The position numbers and the translations under genes were made by a program. A stretch of DNA of 64,000 bases from Zygaena filipendulae (lineage: Eukaryota; Arthropoda; Insecta; Lepidoptera; Zygaenidae), in NCBI GenBank assembly GCA_907165275.2, contig OU015662.1, forward strand, positions 813,501-877,500, written 5' to 3'. Under the pieces are notes generated by a model. It was not told the origin of the DNA. It searched no databases and was given only the letters and a program-made list of their open reading frames with translations. Positions 11,831 to 22,950 of this stretch are shown here, piece after piece (the stretch's first letter is position 1; each line of letters begins with the position of its first letter).

Positions 11831-12088
11831 AGCTGAGCTGCGGAGCTAAGATGCGCAACACGATATGTTTATCGAACGAAAGATAAAATTGTCGACACGA
11901 CAAATATTTGTAGGCGTTCAAGCAAAAAAGTGCATTAATGAGGTATTCAGTTAAGACTAAATTCGGTTAAACATTTTTTGCTGCCATGTTACCACTGGTA
12001 GACAAAACGATGTATATGTCGACGAGAATCGATAAAATGGCTCGATAAAATTTTATCGTGTTACGCATCTTAGCTCCGCTGGGCGCCT
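11831..12088. mobile_element. MITE with ~24-bp inverted ends
   Basis: CGGAGCTAAGATGCGCAACACGATA (from 11841) and its near-exact reverse complement (12054-12078; one Y difference) flank about 190 bases without coding capacity. No clear target duplication could be fixed, so the outer boundaries are approximate and the superfamily is unknown. Confidence 0.6.
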
Positions 12089-12101
12089 TTTTGGCGCAAC
12101 T

Positions 12102-12412
12102 CAATAGGCTATTTGACTACTTTTTTTTTCTAAACTCTAATTAGTTCGTCAGTTAGATAATAAAAGAAAAAAATACACACGTATTTTTTGCTTTTGCAAA
12201 TTAATGAAAATATACCTGCTTAAAGCGCATTAAAGTTTAGGAGTGGGGGCTCGTAACGTAAAAACTCTACCTGCTTGTGATGTCACGCGACATTTCGACT
12301 CAACGTATCTCCGTTATTTGTTGCTTACGTGAAAAAAGAAAAAATACGTGTCTTATATTTTTTATGAATCTACAAGACGTACTAAAAACAAAAATTTTGT
12401 CAAATATTAAGT
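12102..12412. mobile_element. MITE family Y, diverged copy
   Basis: It shows the family-Y order: GGCTATTTGACTACTTTT start, CTAATTAGTTCGTCAGTTAG, ACGTATTTTTTGC, AAAGCGCATTAAAGTTTAGG, then the mirrored AATACGTGTC and CTACAAGACG segments. Its central CRE palindromes are mutated (GTAACGTAA, TGATGTCA). Confidence 0.75.
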
Positions 12413-12824
12413 ATTGGCATTTTTGTGTGTTGTGCCAAATTAAGTTATTTCCAATTACAATTCAATTTGTCAAGATGTTACGATTAAATAAATAAAATTT
12501 CAGTCTAGCTTTCTCCTTTGAGAAGTTGCGACTTTTTATTTTCATATCTGGGTAATTTTTGGCACTCCAAAAGTTATTTTCTTAATTTAATCAAATATAA
12601 TACTTGCTTATCATATCATTAGTACCGTATGTAAATTATTTTTGTACTTATATTTGAGACGAGTAAAAAGATTAAAGATCACGTAGACTGTAGAGACAAC
12701 GCTATAGAATACATAAATATTTATCCAAAAAACCCGAATGTAGTTTCGTTTATCATGGATGTCATGCTTCAATCCACTTGAACCCTGATTCCTTATTCTA
12801 CAGAGAACTAAAACAGTGATCTCT
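12413..12824. other. Intergenic AT-rich DNA
   Basis: No feature is recognisable between the family-Y MITE and the next Helitron. Confidence 0.4.
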
Positions 12825-12901
12825 TCTAATATAATAAATGCGAAAGTAACTCTGTGAGATCTCCGAAATTACTGCGGGTGAAACCGCGGGGAACAGCTAG
12901 T
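12825..12901 (+). mobile_element. Internally deleted Helitron
   Basis: Only the 5' end (TCTAATATAATAAATGCGAAAGT) and the 3' end (GCGGGTGAAACCGCGGGGAACAGCTAGT) remain, joined after about 25 bases. Confidence 0.8.
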
Positions 12902-14208
12902 AAAATATAAAAATGAGGTCAAAGGTTTCTCCTCTGCTCCGGTGGATCCCGCAAACCCGCTACAACCCTCGGCACTCGAGCGCGTCGCGGCATTCAAAAC
13001 ACACCTTAACATCAGGGGTGGTACTAAAACAAATACGATGGATCACGATTGAATGAGTTCCCACGAGCCGGCTCTGTCGTATATTCTCGGTTAAACCTGG
13101 TTTGTTTTGTCGTATATTTACAATCATAAAGAATTTTAGACAAATGTATTACTTAGCAAAAGTCCAAACTCTTGCGACTAATTCTTCTTTTTCAAAATAC
13201 ATTAAGTACCATTAAAATCGGCAATACACCGTACACTTATGTAAATATAGTCTTCGCGTACACTAGGTAGGTACTGAGGTATATTTTCAATTGCCACTCA
13301 GTTATCTGTTTTCCTATTTTATACCTACCGTCCGCAACCCACGAACGGACAGTATCACAGTTTTTTTTTTAAACATACTTACTACCTAGTGATTAGTGAA
13401 TAGCATTTATAGGATATTGTATGAATAAAACTTAGAGCTTTGGTTCTAACACGGTTCTATACACTAACACCAAAATAAAGACATCTAAAATATTCCATTT
13501 AAAAATAAACACAATATGATCGAATACGAGTATTTCTGCAACATTTAAATTTAAAAAGTCGATATGAAAACCATCGAAAACAAATATATCAGACAAAACA
13601 ATTCATTGTTTTGCAAGTAGCGTTTGTACTCGTATAAGAATACTTCGAAAAGCAATAAATACATTTTTAAATAGTAATGTTGTGTCACTTCCTTGATTCT
13701 CGAAATTTTCAGTGCCACCCTCGTAAATGAAGCTTTCTAAGTAAACATAGTGAAGCCGGTTCCCAAATTGTTTCGATTACCTATATGTATTATTTAACGC
13801 ACGGACGGGCGGACCTTCAACGACATCAATGTGGTCACATCTATACTATACTTACAGCTCACCTCCACCTGGAATGTCATAGGGTCTATATAATACATAC
13901 GTACCTACAGTGGAGTACCTTTGTATCGATAATGCAATGAAAATAGCTTGTTCTACTTACTTGAAGGAGGACGACCCATAGGTATCTAATCGGAAATTTT
14001 GGCAAGATCACTGATACCGGTGCCAATGATCAATAATTATTACATATACTAAGTTTAATTAGTTACTTTATTGTGTCTAAATTAGTAAGTTAATATTTAT
14101 ATTTTGATGAGATTATTATTACATTGCAATAATACGTTACAAATTTGTTTAAATAATAGTATTTAGAGATTTTTAAAGTATAACTAGATATTCGTTCCTG
14201 TCCTATAT
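12902..14208. other. Intergenic DNA, unassigned
   Basis: A GC-richer block at 12915-13090 is unlike its AT-rich surroundings but has no open frame that I recognise. The rest is AT-rich and featureless by eye. Confidence 0.4.
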
Positions 14209-14581
14209 ACAGGATGCCCCGTAAATCGACATCAGAACCGGGTGATATAACTTAATAGAAAAACGTAAAAAATAATCTTTAAAAAAAATGGTCATTTATA
14301 AAAATTTACACCCTGCGATGGTTCTTTAACTCCTGTTGCTACAAACTTTTTTTCAATTTTCTTCATATTGTGTAATCTTGAATAGTGTTTCTGGAAACTA
14401 CTGCTTAAAATTTAAGTTTTTGCCAATTAAGTTTTCAAAATTATTGCTACCGTCAATTTTTAATGACTGTCCTTTTTTTTAAATAGGCATAGCAAAGATT
14501 TTTACATTTTTCTGTAAACAGCTGGTATGACTTAGCTTATCGCCTGGTTCTGGCTTGACATCGATTAACGGGACACCCTGT
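14209..14581. mobile_element. MITE with ACAGGRTGYCCCG inverted ends
   Basis: The left end ACAGGATGCCCCGTAAATCG and the right end CGATTAACGGGACACCCTGT are inverted repeats. Inner similarity continues through the CAGAACC/GGTTCTG segments for about 40 bases. The interior is AT-rich and non-coding. The target duplication is not clear. Confidence 0.65.
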
Positions 14582-14743
14582 GTTTGCTTATAGAGATATA
14601 ACCATAAGCCAAGTTTTATTTTAGTACCTAATTCATTGAATTTCTATCATTATGTTTGGAATAAACGTAACCCGCCTTTTCTCATAATAATATAAAACTA
14701 TAATATGTTCTAAGGCAAATGGAACCCTAAACATAAACCGTTA

Positions 14744-15144
14744 AGCGCTTATTATACCTTGCAATTTCAGAGCACCAATTTAGGGCTCTAAATCGGATAC
14801 AATTTAGGGTCGGTGAGTGTGAGAGAGAGAGCGATTAATCACACTACACCAAATTGTACCCTAAATCGACTACTCTAGGGTACATTGTAGTGTGATCACT
14901 CGCTCTCTCTCTCTCACTCACCGTCCCTAAATTGGTCCCTAAATTGGTTCCAATTTAGGGTCGGTGAGTGAGAGAGAGAGCGAGTGATCACACTACATTA
15001 AAAAGTAACTTAGAGTAGTCGATTTAGGGCACAATTTAGTGTAGTGTGATAACTCGCTCTCTCTCTCTCACCCACCGACCCTAAATTGTATCCGATTTAG
15101 AGCCCTAAATCGGTGCCCTGAAATTGTAAAGTGTAATAAGCGCA
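14744..15144. mobile_element. Double-hairpin MITE with four GA/CT tracts
   Basis: The ends AGCGCTTATTA and TAATAAGCGCA are inverted. Direct TTA copies at 14741-14743 and 15145-15147 are consistent with a 3-bp PIF/Harbinger-type target duplication. The outer arms (about 140 bases each) share GATTTAGGGCTCTAAATCGG-like segments. An inner, separate inverted repeat (about 14877-14936 with 14950-15000) carries CACTCGCTCTCTCTCTC and its complement. Each arm includes a (GA)n or (CT)n run. Confidence 0.8.
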
Positions 15145-15540
15145 TTATAAAGATTTATAGTAGGTATCTGAGTCAACTACGTCAACTATTAATAGGTAAC
15201 TATAGCACATTATTCAGTGTGAAAAAGGCCGAAGGACATCCCACAAACAACAATGGCGCAGATCAGTCACGCGACGACGTAAATTACCAATAATTTCATA
15301 GAGTAACAACTAACACCGCGCCCGTTGATCGACGATCGGCGTAGATCGCGATCTATAGATCAATAAGTGGGCAATATGAATGAAGTGCTCTCGCACAATA
15401 GAACGATTCGTCATAGCGTAGGTACTTGCAACTCTTGTGTACGCATTGTCATTTTTGGGAACAATTTTTTTCAGTCCATCTTTTTCGGTTGTGCACTTAA
15501 GCTTTTTGTGGGAAAAAATTAGCGCAAAATGGACGCATAA

Positions 15541-15865
15541 TAGGGATGTTGACACGTTCGAAAATCAAAATTCTAATTAGTCCGTCAGTCAGAAAATAAA
15601 AAAACAATTGACACGTATTTTTTCCTTTTTCAAATTAATGAAAATATACAGAGATAAAGCGCATTAAAGTGTAGGGTGGAGGCTCGTGACGTCACTAACC
15701 GGTATAAGCCCCATACAAACTGCACCGGTTAGTGACGTCACGCAAAATTTCAACTCAATGTATCGCCGTTATTTTTTGATTAGGTACGTAAAAAGAAAAA
15801 ATACGTGTCCAATATCTTTTATTAATCTAAGAGACGGCCAAAAATAAGTTAAGTCAACTAGCCAT
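15541..15865. mobile_element. MITE family Y copy with paired CRE palindromes
   Basis: The left end TAGGGATGTTGAC is the inverted counterpart of the family right end AGTCAACATGCCC (here decayed). At the centre, GTGACGTCACTAACCGGT (15686-15703) and its perfect reverse complement (15725-15742) form an 18-bp stem. Each arm contains the full cAMP-response-element palindrome TGACGTCA. No coding capacity. Confidence 0.85.
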
Positions 15866-16344
15866 GTCTTTCGAAATGTGTATTATTTTGTGTTTAAAAT
15901 TTGTAAATCACCCACCGTAACACTTACTGATACTTCAAAGACAATTCTCCAAAACAAATATGCAATTTCACTGAAATTAAAAACACAAATACACACTTAC
16001 CTATCTTTACAACAAAAAAATTAAACGACGCGACGCCCCAAATAATATCAACCGTGTGCAATTTAAAAATCCATTAGTCACATATCGATTTATTCGTAAA
16101 ACTACTGTAAAAAAATTGGTATTAATAAGAAATTTTACGGTCGAACGGAGTCACCTGTCGCACGCTCCGCACCGGTCACCGTGAAATTGTGGTGGGTTAG
16201 GTGGTGTTGCCCCATCGAGTGGTGTAATGAAGAGGCTATCAGACGCATCAGGGCCCACTGTTCATTAGTGGAAAGTGTTTTGTTAACAGCTTTACGAAAT
16301 ATCGCAGACTTAATTTAAAATTTCCTTTTAGTTTTTATTGACGT

Positions 16345-16346
<2 letters not shown>
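15866..16346. other. Unassigned intergenic DNA
   Basis: 16140-16265 is GC-richer (ACCGGTCACCGTG, GGTGGGTTAGGTGG) but contains no recognisable domain or RNA fold. The remainder is AT-rich. Confidence 0.4.
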
Positions 16347-16408
<62 letters not shown>

Positions 16409-16436
16409 TATATATACATATATATTTTTTTTTTAT
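16347..16436. repeat. (TA)n microsatellite
   Basis: An almost perfect AT dinucleotide run, with one interruption near 16401, ends in a T-run. Length is likely to be polymorphic and prone to assembly error. Confidence 0.95.
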
Positions 16437-16546
16437 TAATAGACAGATCAATGGAAGTCTAATTGTGTAATTGTTTTTTAAGTGTAAGATCCACAGACAT
16501 AATATATCCGTGGTAAGATCACACATTATTCCTTATTTTATATCTT

Positions 16547-16676
16547 ACTAGCTGTTCCGGGGTAAAAAGTATCTACCCTATGTCTTTTTCTGTGCCTCTG
16601 CGAACGTGCATGCAAAATTGGTTGATTGGTTGAGACGTTAAGGCGTGAAAGCGTAACAAACAAACATAAAACTTCC
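16547..16676 (-). mobile_element. Internally deleted Helitron
   Basis: ACTAGCTGTTCCG at the left joins directly to GGTAAAAAGTA, so the hairpin is lost. The body continues to the GCGTGAAAGCGTAACAAACAAAC segment near the 5' end. Confidence 0.7.
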
Positions 16677-16831
16677 TTCTTTTCTCTTTATCTCTTCTCC
16701 CACCAGTGTTTACCTCAAATCCTTGCGATTTTTCAGAGGTTGACTGGAACAAATCCCCTCACGGGATAAGTCCGCCTTTGCGAATAAATTACCTGCTTAT
16801 TTTAATTCTAGCAATTTGTAAAAACTTTGTT

Positions 16832-17036
16832 TCTACTAATATTATAAAGAGGAAAGATTTGATTTTTTGTTTGTTTGTTTGTTACGATTTAACTCAAAAA
16901 CTACTGGACCGATTTCAAAACTTCTTTCACCATTAGAAAGCTATATTACCCCTGAGTAACATAGGCTATATTGTAATCCGGAATTCCCGCGGGAACTCTG
17001 AAATTATCGCGGGTGAAACCGCGCGAGACAGCTTGT
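16832..17036 (+). mobile_element. Non-autonomous Helitron, complete
   Basis: It runs from TACTAATATTATAAAGAGG to the CGCGGGTGAAACCGCG hairpin and a GCTTGT variant of the terminus. It is closely similar to the copy at 7249-7450. Confidence 0.85.
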
Positions 17037-17739
17037 GTTCAATAAAGAAGGCTCCCTCCCAGCTAGCTACTCCCATGATTTTGTTGATGTTATTACTAAG
17101 TAAACGTTTAGAAGTAGGTACAATTTTGTAGGTAATGTCACCGACTGTGATATGTGTGATGAATTCGTTTTTGTTTTACCCGTGATCTTTCCAGAGGCGT
17201 CTTTACCTATCGCTCCGCTTTGCATACATTTTGTATAACATCTGGAGCTCTTAGATTTACTTACTATAGGGGGCGCTAGGGTAATGTTTGCACGCGGCCC
17301 ACGGGCGCTACTTGGACTAGAGACGCCTCTGGACCTTTCCTTACTAATATTAGCGTCATCTTGTCTAAAACCCCATAGACCTTATCTACGTCTACACTAT
17401 TTAAATTACTTGACTTTTCCGCTTTTATCATCGTGTTTCTTGCATGGAGTCTATTGCGAGCAATGTCATTTTTAGAACTCACTCTGACATTTTTGGAACG
17501 CTATCAAGTTGCTGGCTACTCAGAACCAAAAAACTAAAATATCGATACCTTATATGCCTTTTGTGTAAAACTTGACATCCATAAGCGCCTCGCAGCCATC
17601 TGCCAAAAGCAACAAACACGGAAAGTTTTTTCATGACAAACAAATTTCACGGCCCATTGCCTTGATATGGCGCGGCCGTCGGAGCTTGAGTCACGTAATG
17701 GCGTCGACACCAACTTTTATATATTTCTACTAGATTTTG
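17037..17739. other. Unassigned intergenic DNA
   Basis: No gene is supported. Overlapping open frames at about 17280-17480 on both strands are mirror images of one GC-richer patch and show no domain. Confidence 0.4.
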
Positions 17740-17885
17740 TAGTTGCGTAGTAACCAGAGTCTGTATCCTATACCTTTCTCTGTATCCCTGAAAACATGTA
17801 TTGCAAAATTTCATGCTAATCGATTGAGCCGTTAGGGCTTGAAAGCGGAACAAACAAACTCTTTTTCACATTTATAGTATAGTAG
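17740..17885 (-). mobile_element. Helitron fragment
   Basis: Body segments CTGTATCCCTGAAAACATG and GCAAAATTTCATG and the 5'-end CATTTATAGTATAGTAG are present. The hairpin and CTAGT end are missing. Confidence 0.65.
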
Positions 17886-18365
17886 AGATTAGTTAGTAAT
17901 TTACATATTATTATGTAGTATATGCCTAACTGAGTTAATATTGTGAGCCGTGAAAATATGTGCTTAAAACATAATATTAAAGACCAGTACATTCTTTGAT
18001 AGGTTAGGCAGTAATCAAATGTAGATTATTTATAGACTCTCGAAAGTGCATAAGGCCCCTCTCGCAGTACATCGTGCATCGGTGTGAGCATATCCCGGAA
18101 CCTAATGGCTCATAATAATCCGAACATGAGACCCCTCAGCGTCCAATTACTGGACCCCAGTGTTTATAATCAAGCTATCGTATTATATCAGACACGTGGC
18201 TAAAGACAACAAAATTATATATAGCCAATATCAACATCAGAAACAATAACTCTACAGGCTAATAATAATCTGTTTACTGTAAACAGGATGTCTGATTTAC
18301 CAACCTACTCACTATGGTGTACTTGCCCAGCGAACTACTAGGCAGCCGATCAGCCTTTAAATCCT

Positions 18366-18511
18366 TACTAGGTATAAAGGCGAAAGTGAGTTTGTTACGC
18401 TTTCACGCCTTACCGGCTCGTGCGATCAGCATGAAATTCTGCATACACGTGTTCAGGGGTACAGAGAAGGACATAGGGTACTTTTTATCACAGAATTCCC
18501 GCGGGATCTCC
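18366..18511 (+). mobile_element. Helitron fragment
   Basis: It has the GGCGAAAGTGAGTTTGTTACG start region through GGTACTTTTTATCACAGAATT and CCGCGGGATCTCCG. The 3' hairpin and CTAGT are absent. Confidence 0.65.
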
Positions 18512-18942
18512 GAAATTTTGCTAGCGTTAATTTGACGATTTTTACAATAATAATGTGCTCGTATCAGGATTTCGAAAACAAATAGTAGATAACATAAGAA
18601 GGTTTTGACAGAGAAAGAAAAAACTTAATATCTCAATGAATTCAATTTTTGCTACCGATCGAACTCAACAGCTGGTTCTTTACAATTTTATTGGAAAATA
18701 ACGAAGATTTTGTGAAAAGTCACTTATTTGAATTTTGCACGTTTTGCTGTTACGCGGTATTTACAAACGCGGTTTCGTACGCGCAGCGACGATTTTACTC
18801 TTAAATAAAAAGTAGGGTAGGTAGTCATTTTCCAAGCTTTTATGAAGGAACGAGAATAATTGACTAAAATATTCTGTAGTCGACACACAACTTGAAGAAG
18901 TAAATCTTCACCAAACCTACACATTACTCAGAACGGCTTAGT
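18512..18942. other. Unassigned AT-rich intergenic DNA
   Basis: No coding region or repeat structure is recognised. Confidence 0.4.
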
Positions 18943-19130
18943 TATGTAGGCAGGGGCGGATCCAGGATTTGGTTGAGGGGGGGGCAATTTGGTTGCACCA
19001 TGAAATTTTTTGAATTAACAGGATAGACAAAAAAGTCCATTAATAAAATTTAAGTGCTTCATATTGAGAGCATCTGAATTGAGCTTATGTATGTATTATA
19101 TTATCTGTGTGTATGTTTCGCGATTTTTTA

Positions 19131-20036
19131 ACCGACTTCCAAAAAGGAGGAGGTTACGCATTCGGCTGTATGTTTTTTTTTTATATTACTCGAAGCTAGG
19201 GTTGGAACGATTTCGAAAATTCATTTTTTGTTTGAAAGCGTATACTCCCAATTAGGTCCTATTGCCACCAAGTGGGATCTGATGATGGGATCTTATGGTT
19301 TAAGAATCTTTATTATCCTCAAAAGATCTTGGGGAAATCGTGGGAACTCTTCAAAAATAATAGGCACACCTATAGCGATTTGGGTATATTTTATAGTAAA
19401 TCGTTCATTTGCTTTCAGAAAGCAAAATTTGAAGAAGTGGAACTGATCATGAAGACCACAAGTGTTCATCGGAACTACTCAACAATAATACGTATTTCAC
19501 GGGTTTCGATTGGACCGATTTAGAAAATTGATTTTGTTGTTTGAAAGGGTATACTCCCAAGTTGGTCCCATTGTCACCAAATCGAGAACCTGATGATGGA
19601 ATCATGGAGAAATCAAGAGAACTCTTCAAAAATTACAGACACACCTATAGCGATTTTTGTATTTTTTATAGTAAATCGTTTATTTGCTTTTGGAAAGCAA
19701 AATTTGAAGAAGTGAAACTGATGATGAAGACCACAGATGGTCATCGGAACTACTCAATAAAAGGTATTTCACGAGTTCCGATTCGTTAACTTTAATATGG
19801 TTCCTAAATAATTTATGCTCGTCACAATGTATATGGTAAAGTGGAACTGATGATGACGTACCAGGAGAACTCCTCAACAATCAACGTCCCTGTCGTCCCG
19901 TCGGTAAAAGCTGTATTTTGTAAAAGGCGATGAGCAATTGACATTAGGCTATTGTAACTTAGATAAATTTACAAACGGACTCACTTGAAAGCAAGAAATA
20001 AACAAAATTTTAACAAAAAAATTAAAACCGACTTCC
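19131..20036. repeat. ACCGACTTCC-type repeat with internal tandem duplication
   Basis: ACCGACTTCC occurs as a direct repeat at 19131-19140 and 20027-20036. Between them, about 300-bp units are tandemly duplicated: 19206-19500 and 19514-19790 share GTATACTCCCAA, CTATAGCGATTT, AGTAAATCGTT and AAGCAAAATTTGAAGAAGTG. A fragment of the same family lies at 26495-26605. Open frames inside follow the duplication and have no known domain. Confidence 0.65.
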
Positions 20037-20559
20037 AACAACACAAAACTAAAAAGCTAAAAATAACAAAATATCGATTTTATCCAACAGACAAAAATAC
20101 ATGTAATACTATTGTTGGTTTGTGCTACCACTTTTTGATTTAAATTCGGTGCCAAGCCCGCTTACGTCTACCCACGTTTTTCTCATATTTAAAAAAAATG
20201 TGGTGTCGAAAACGATAGAGCTTAGGTAGGTATAGCGGTTTTTGAGTACGATTCTCTGTAAAATCAAAGTTTTTTTTAGTATTTCATTATTTTCAACTTG
20301 TACTTTCATGCATAAAATAATCTACATGGAAGCTACAACAGATAAAAGTAAAAAATGAAAAATTTACGTTCCAGCGAATCTGACCTGAATTAACAACTTT
20401 AAATTAAAATTTTGTAGGTTTGTATCTATAAAGTGATAGGAAAATAATGGGAAGTGTTATGGTTAATAGCGATTTTTTTACTAAACTGAGAAAAAATACC
20501 ATCAGAGGTGCACATGTGATGTGATAAAAACGTGTTTCGTGATCAGAAGAACAAAGAAC

Positions 20560-20820
20560 TACCTAACTACCTGACGTAGCTTCACGACCGACATAAAGCA
20601 ATCTGAAACTTTCTTTGAAGTAAGTCGGTGATTTGGGATCCCTCAGCACTTTAAAGATGGTACAAAGAATATGTGTAGTGCGCCTGGCGAATATGTAAAG
20701 CACACACATTTTGCAGCCGCTCCAACTTATCGCGTTACTATGTCTAGTTGTTGTATACGTATGCTGTAAATCTTTGTGTTGTGTCAAATAAAGTTTTTTC
20801 AATTTCAATTTTCAATTTCA
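20560..20820 (+). mobile_element. 3' end of a non-LTR retroposon with CAATTT-rich tail
   Basis: The sequence ends TTGTGTTGTGTCAAATAAAG, then TTTTTTCAATTTCAATTTTCAATTTCAATT, a simple tail typical of a retroposed 3' end. A related tail occurs inverted at 61497-61560 (GAAATTGAAATTG then CTTTATTTGACACAACAC). The 5' boundary is uncertain. Confidence 0.5.
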
Positions 20821-21169
20821 ATTACTCTTCTGTCAGATTCATACAGCACACATCGGCGTAAACAAAAAGGAGAAGGTTACTCCTTGGATTAGTAAAATGA
20901 GGAGAAAATTTGGGAAATAACGCAGAAAACTCAGAGAAGTGAATAATTTTCGTCCATATGACGAGATTACGGAAAAATAGGTACTATTGAAAAAAAAAGA
21001 TGTTTTTGACAATAGATTTTAAAATTTACAGTCAACAGAAGAAAAATTTGATAAATTTTGGAAATTTGCCCAAATTTTTTTCCAAATCCGAATTCATCGC
21101 GCACCGCACGTGATAAAAGTCGTCGACTATTTTTTGAGCACAGAGGTATCTACAATATGACGGGGAATA

Positions 21170-21230
21170 AAAATCGAAATTCTATTAATTCCATTTAGTT
21201 CGTCAGTTACATAATATAAATAAATAATAT
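21170..21230. mobile_element. Fragment of MITE family Y
   Basis: AATCGAAATTCTATTAATTCCATTTAGTTCGTCAGTTA corresponds to one end of family Y. The rest is missing. Confidence 0.4.
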
Positions 21231-21762
21231 GGATAGATTTGCTTTGAACGTGGAAAAAAGTAGAAGAGTTAGGTACCAACTAGTTTTGGGAAGTGAAATC
21301 ACAATAGCTTACTTCCAAGTCTCAAGGATGTTGGATGAAGTTAAAGAAAAGGGATAGAGAAACTACATATATAAGGATAATTGTAAAAACATATATACAG
21401 CCAAACACAGAAACTTCTCCTTTTAAATGAGAAATATACCATACGGCACGTAGTTTCAAAACAGAAAATTTGTTTTAACGAGAAAGAATTGACAGATTTT
21501 GTGTTTGTTTTACAATAATAGATACAAACTTCCATAGGGGTTCGTTACGAACTAATAATTTATAGAGTTTTAAAAATTAATATTTGTTCGTTCATTCAGG
21601 TTCATTCGTATATTTCTATTCAAATTACGATGAAACTTTGGTGAAAAGCCACAACCTTGCGAAGATTTTTCTAAGGTCTAATTAAAGTAGGTACCTAGTT
21701 AGGTCTTCAGGGGGGGCAATTGCCCCCAGTGCCCCCCCCCTGGATCCGCCCCTGTATGTAGG

Positions 21763-22514
21763 TACCTACCTAAAGAGGGCGGAAAGCGCCTCGTACGTAA
21801 ACATTGTTACTGTTACAAATTGCAATTTAGGGCAATAAATATAATCAAAATGGTACAACATAAGCTTGTATAGATCTTCATTAATATCTACTGAGTTTAA
21901 GACGTACCTATAAGCTGTTTTTATATAAAGGTTACTCTGTGATTTAGGTAGATTCTTACCTCTTTTTTACGTTTAAATATTTCTATGTGTGTTGCAAAGA
22001 AACTTATAATTACATTAACATCCACTCGAACATTTATTTATTTATTTTTTTTCTAAAAGAAAGGGAGAGGAGAGGGGAGAGAGAGGGACATGAATTACGG
22101 TTTACGTGAACATTGTCTTTCTTTTCTCTTTTTTTTTCTTATCCTTCTTTTTTCTTTTCCTTCTAAACTATGTATGTATCTTACTTTTTTGCATGAAATA
22201 AAAGGCTTATTATTATTATTTATTTCGATGTGTACCAAACTTGTAAAAGTGTCGTCACCCACGGTGATTACGGAATTCCTGTTGTCTGTCTGTCAGTCTC
22301 ATGCGTGTAGGTACCTATAGGGAACGTGCACAACGACGGTGCTGCCGACTGGCGTCGCCAATCCCAATCTATTGATAGTTGCCATTCACATTTATGACAA
22401 GTACACAGGATTAATTCTACTAGTGAAAATTATTATTCTAGCTAATCACAATTCATTGTTGTATTTCTGGGTGTATCAACTATCAATACATCGACAAAAA
22501 ATAACAAAAAGAAA
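21763..22514. other. Intergenic DNA with purine run and retroposon-tail remnant
   Basis: A purine-only GA-rich run occupies about 22059-22089. GCATGAAATAAAAGGCTTATTATTATTATT near 22191-22222 looks like the 3' tail of a truncated LINE. No gene is supported. Confidence 0.4.
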
Positions 22515-22687
22515 AACGGCACAACCGATCATCGTGAAATTTTGCATACAAGTTTTCAGGGGGTTTATTTTCCACTAGCTGTTTGGAGTTCCGGACAGTC
22601 CGGAGTTCAGGAATTCCGAACAGCTAGTAGTAAATAAACCCCCTGAAAACTGGTATGCAAAATTTCACGATGATCGGTTGTGCCGTT
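22515..22687. repeat. Near-perfect palindrome made of two head-to-head Helitron ends
   Basis: GGCACAACCGATCATCGTG (from 22518) through TTTATTTTCCACTAGCTGTT is repeated inverted on the right, ending at GGTTGTGCC (22684), with only a few mismatches. Both CTAGCTGTT termini face the centre, near 22601. The right half continues as a Helitron to CATTTATAATATTAGTAAG at about 22757. A long cruciform is possible. Confidence 0.85.
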
Positions 22688-22757
22688 AAGGCGTAAAAGC
22701 ATAACAAACAAGTAAACAAACAAAAACTCACTTTCGCATTTATAATATTAGTAAGGA
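22600..22757 (-). mobile_element. Helitron forming the right half of the palindrome
   Basis: Minus-strand copy with CAGCTAG near 22620 and its 5' end TTACTAATATTATAAATGCG at the right. The body between hairpin and CATGCAAAATTTCACG is shortened. Confidence 0.7.
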
Positions 22758-22950
22758 TTATTTTCTTATCGTAAACATTGGATATTTTAGTTTGTGCGTC
22801 AATTTTTCACAGCCTCATGTTCTTCATTAGATCATCCTCCTCATCCTCATCTCTTCAACCTCCAATACATGGCCGGCCTCAAAAGCTTAAAAATCTTTTG
22901 ACATATTTTGGCCACGCTGGCGATCATTAATTATTATATTATTGATGATG

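Larger units (their letters stand above)
18951..21754. mobile_element. 2.8-kb non-autonomous hAT element with 8-bp target duplication
   Basis: A perfect 16-bp terminal inverted repeat, CAGGGGCGGATCCAGG, occurs at 18951-18966 and, as its complement, at 21739-21754. Similar G-rich subterminal sequence follows on both sides. The element is flanked by direct TATGTAGG copies at 18943-18950 and 21755-21762. CAG-type ends with an 8-bp duplication are the signature of the hAT superfamily. No transposase-like frame is seen in the interior, which instead contains an ACCGACTTCC-type repeat (19131-20036), a retroposon 3' end (about 20560-20820) and a family-Y fragment (21170-21230). It would depend on transposase supplied elsewhere. 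Confidence 0.88.

Noticed and set aside
19064..19880. Several 60-83 codon frames in the hAT interior
   Set aside because: They repeat with the ~300-bp tandem units and have no known domain; they reflect a duplicated non-coding repeat.
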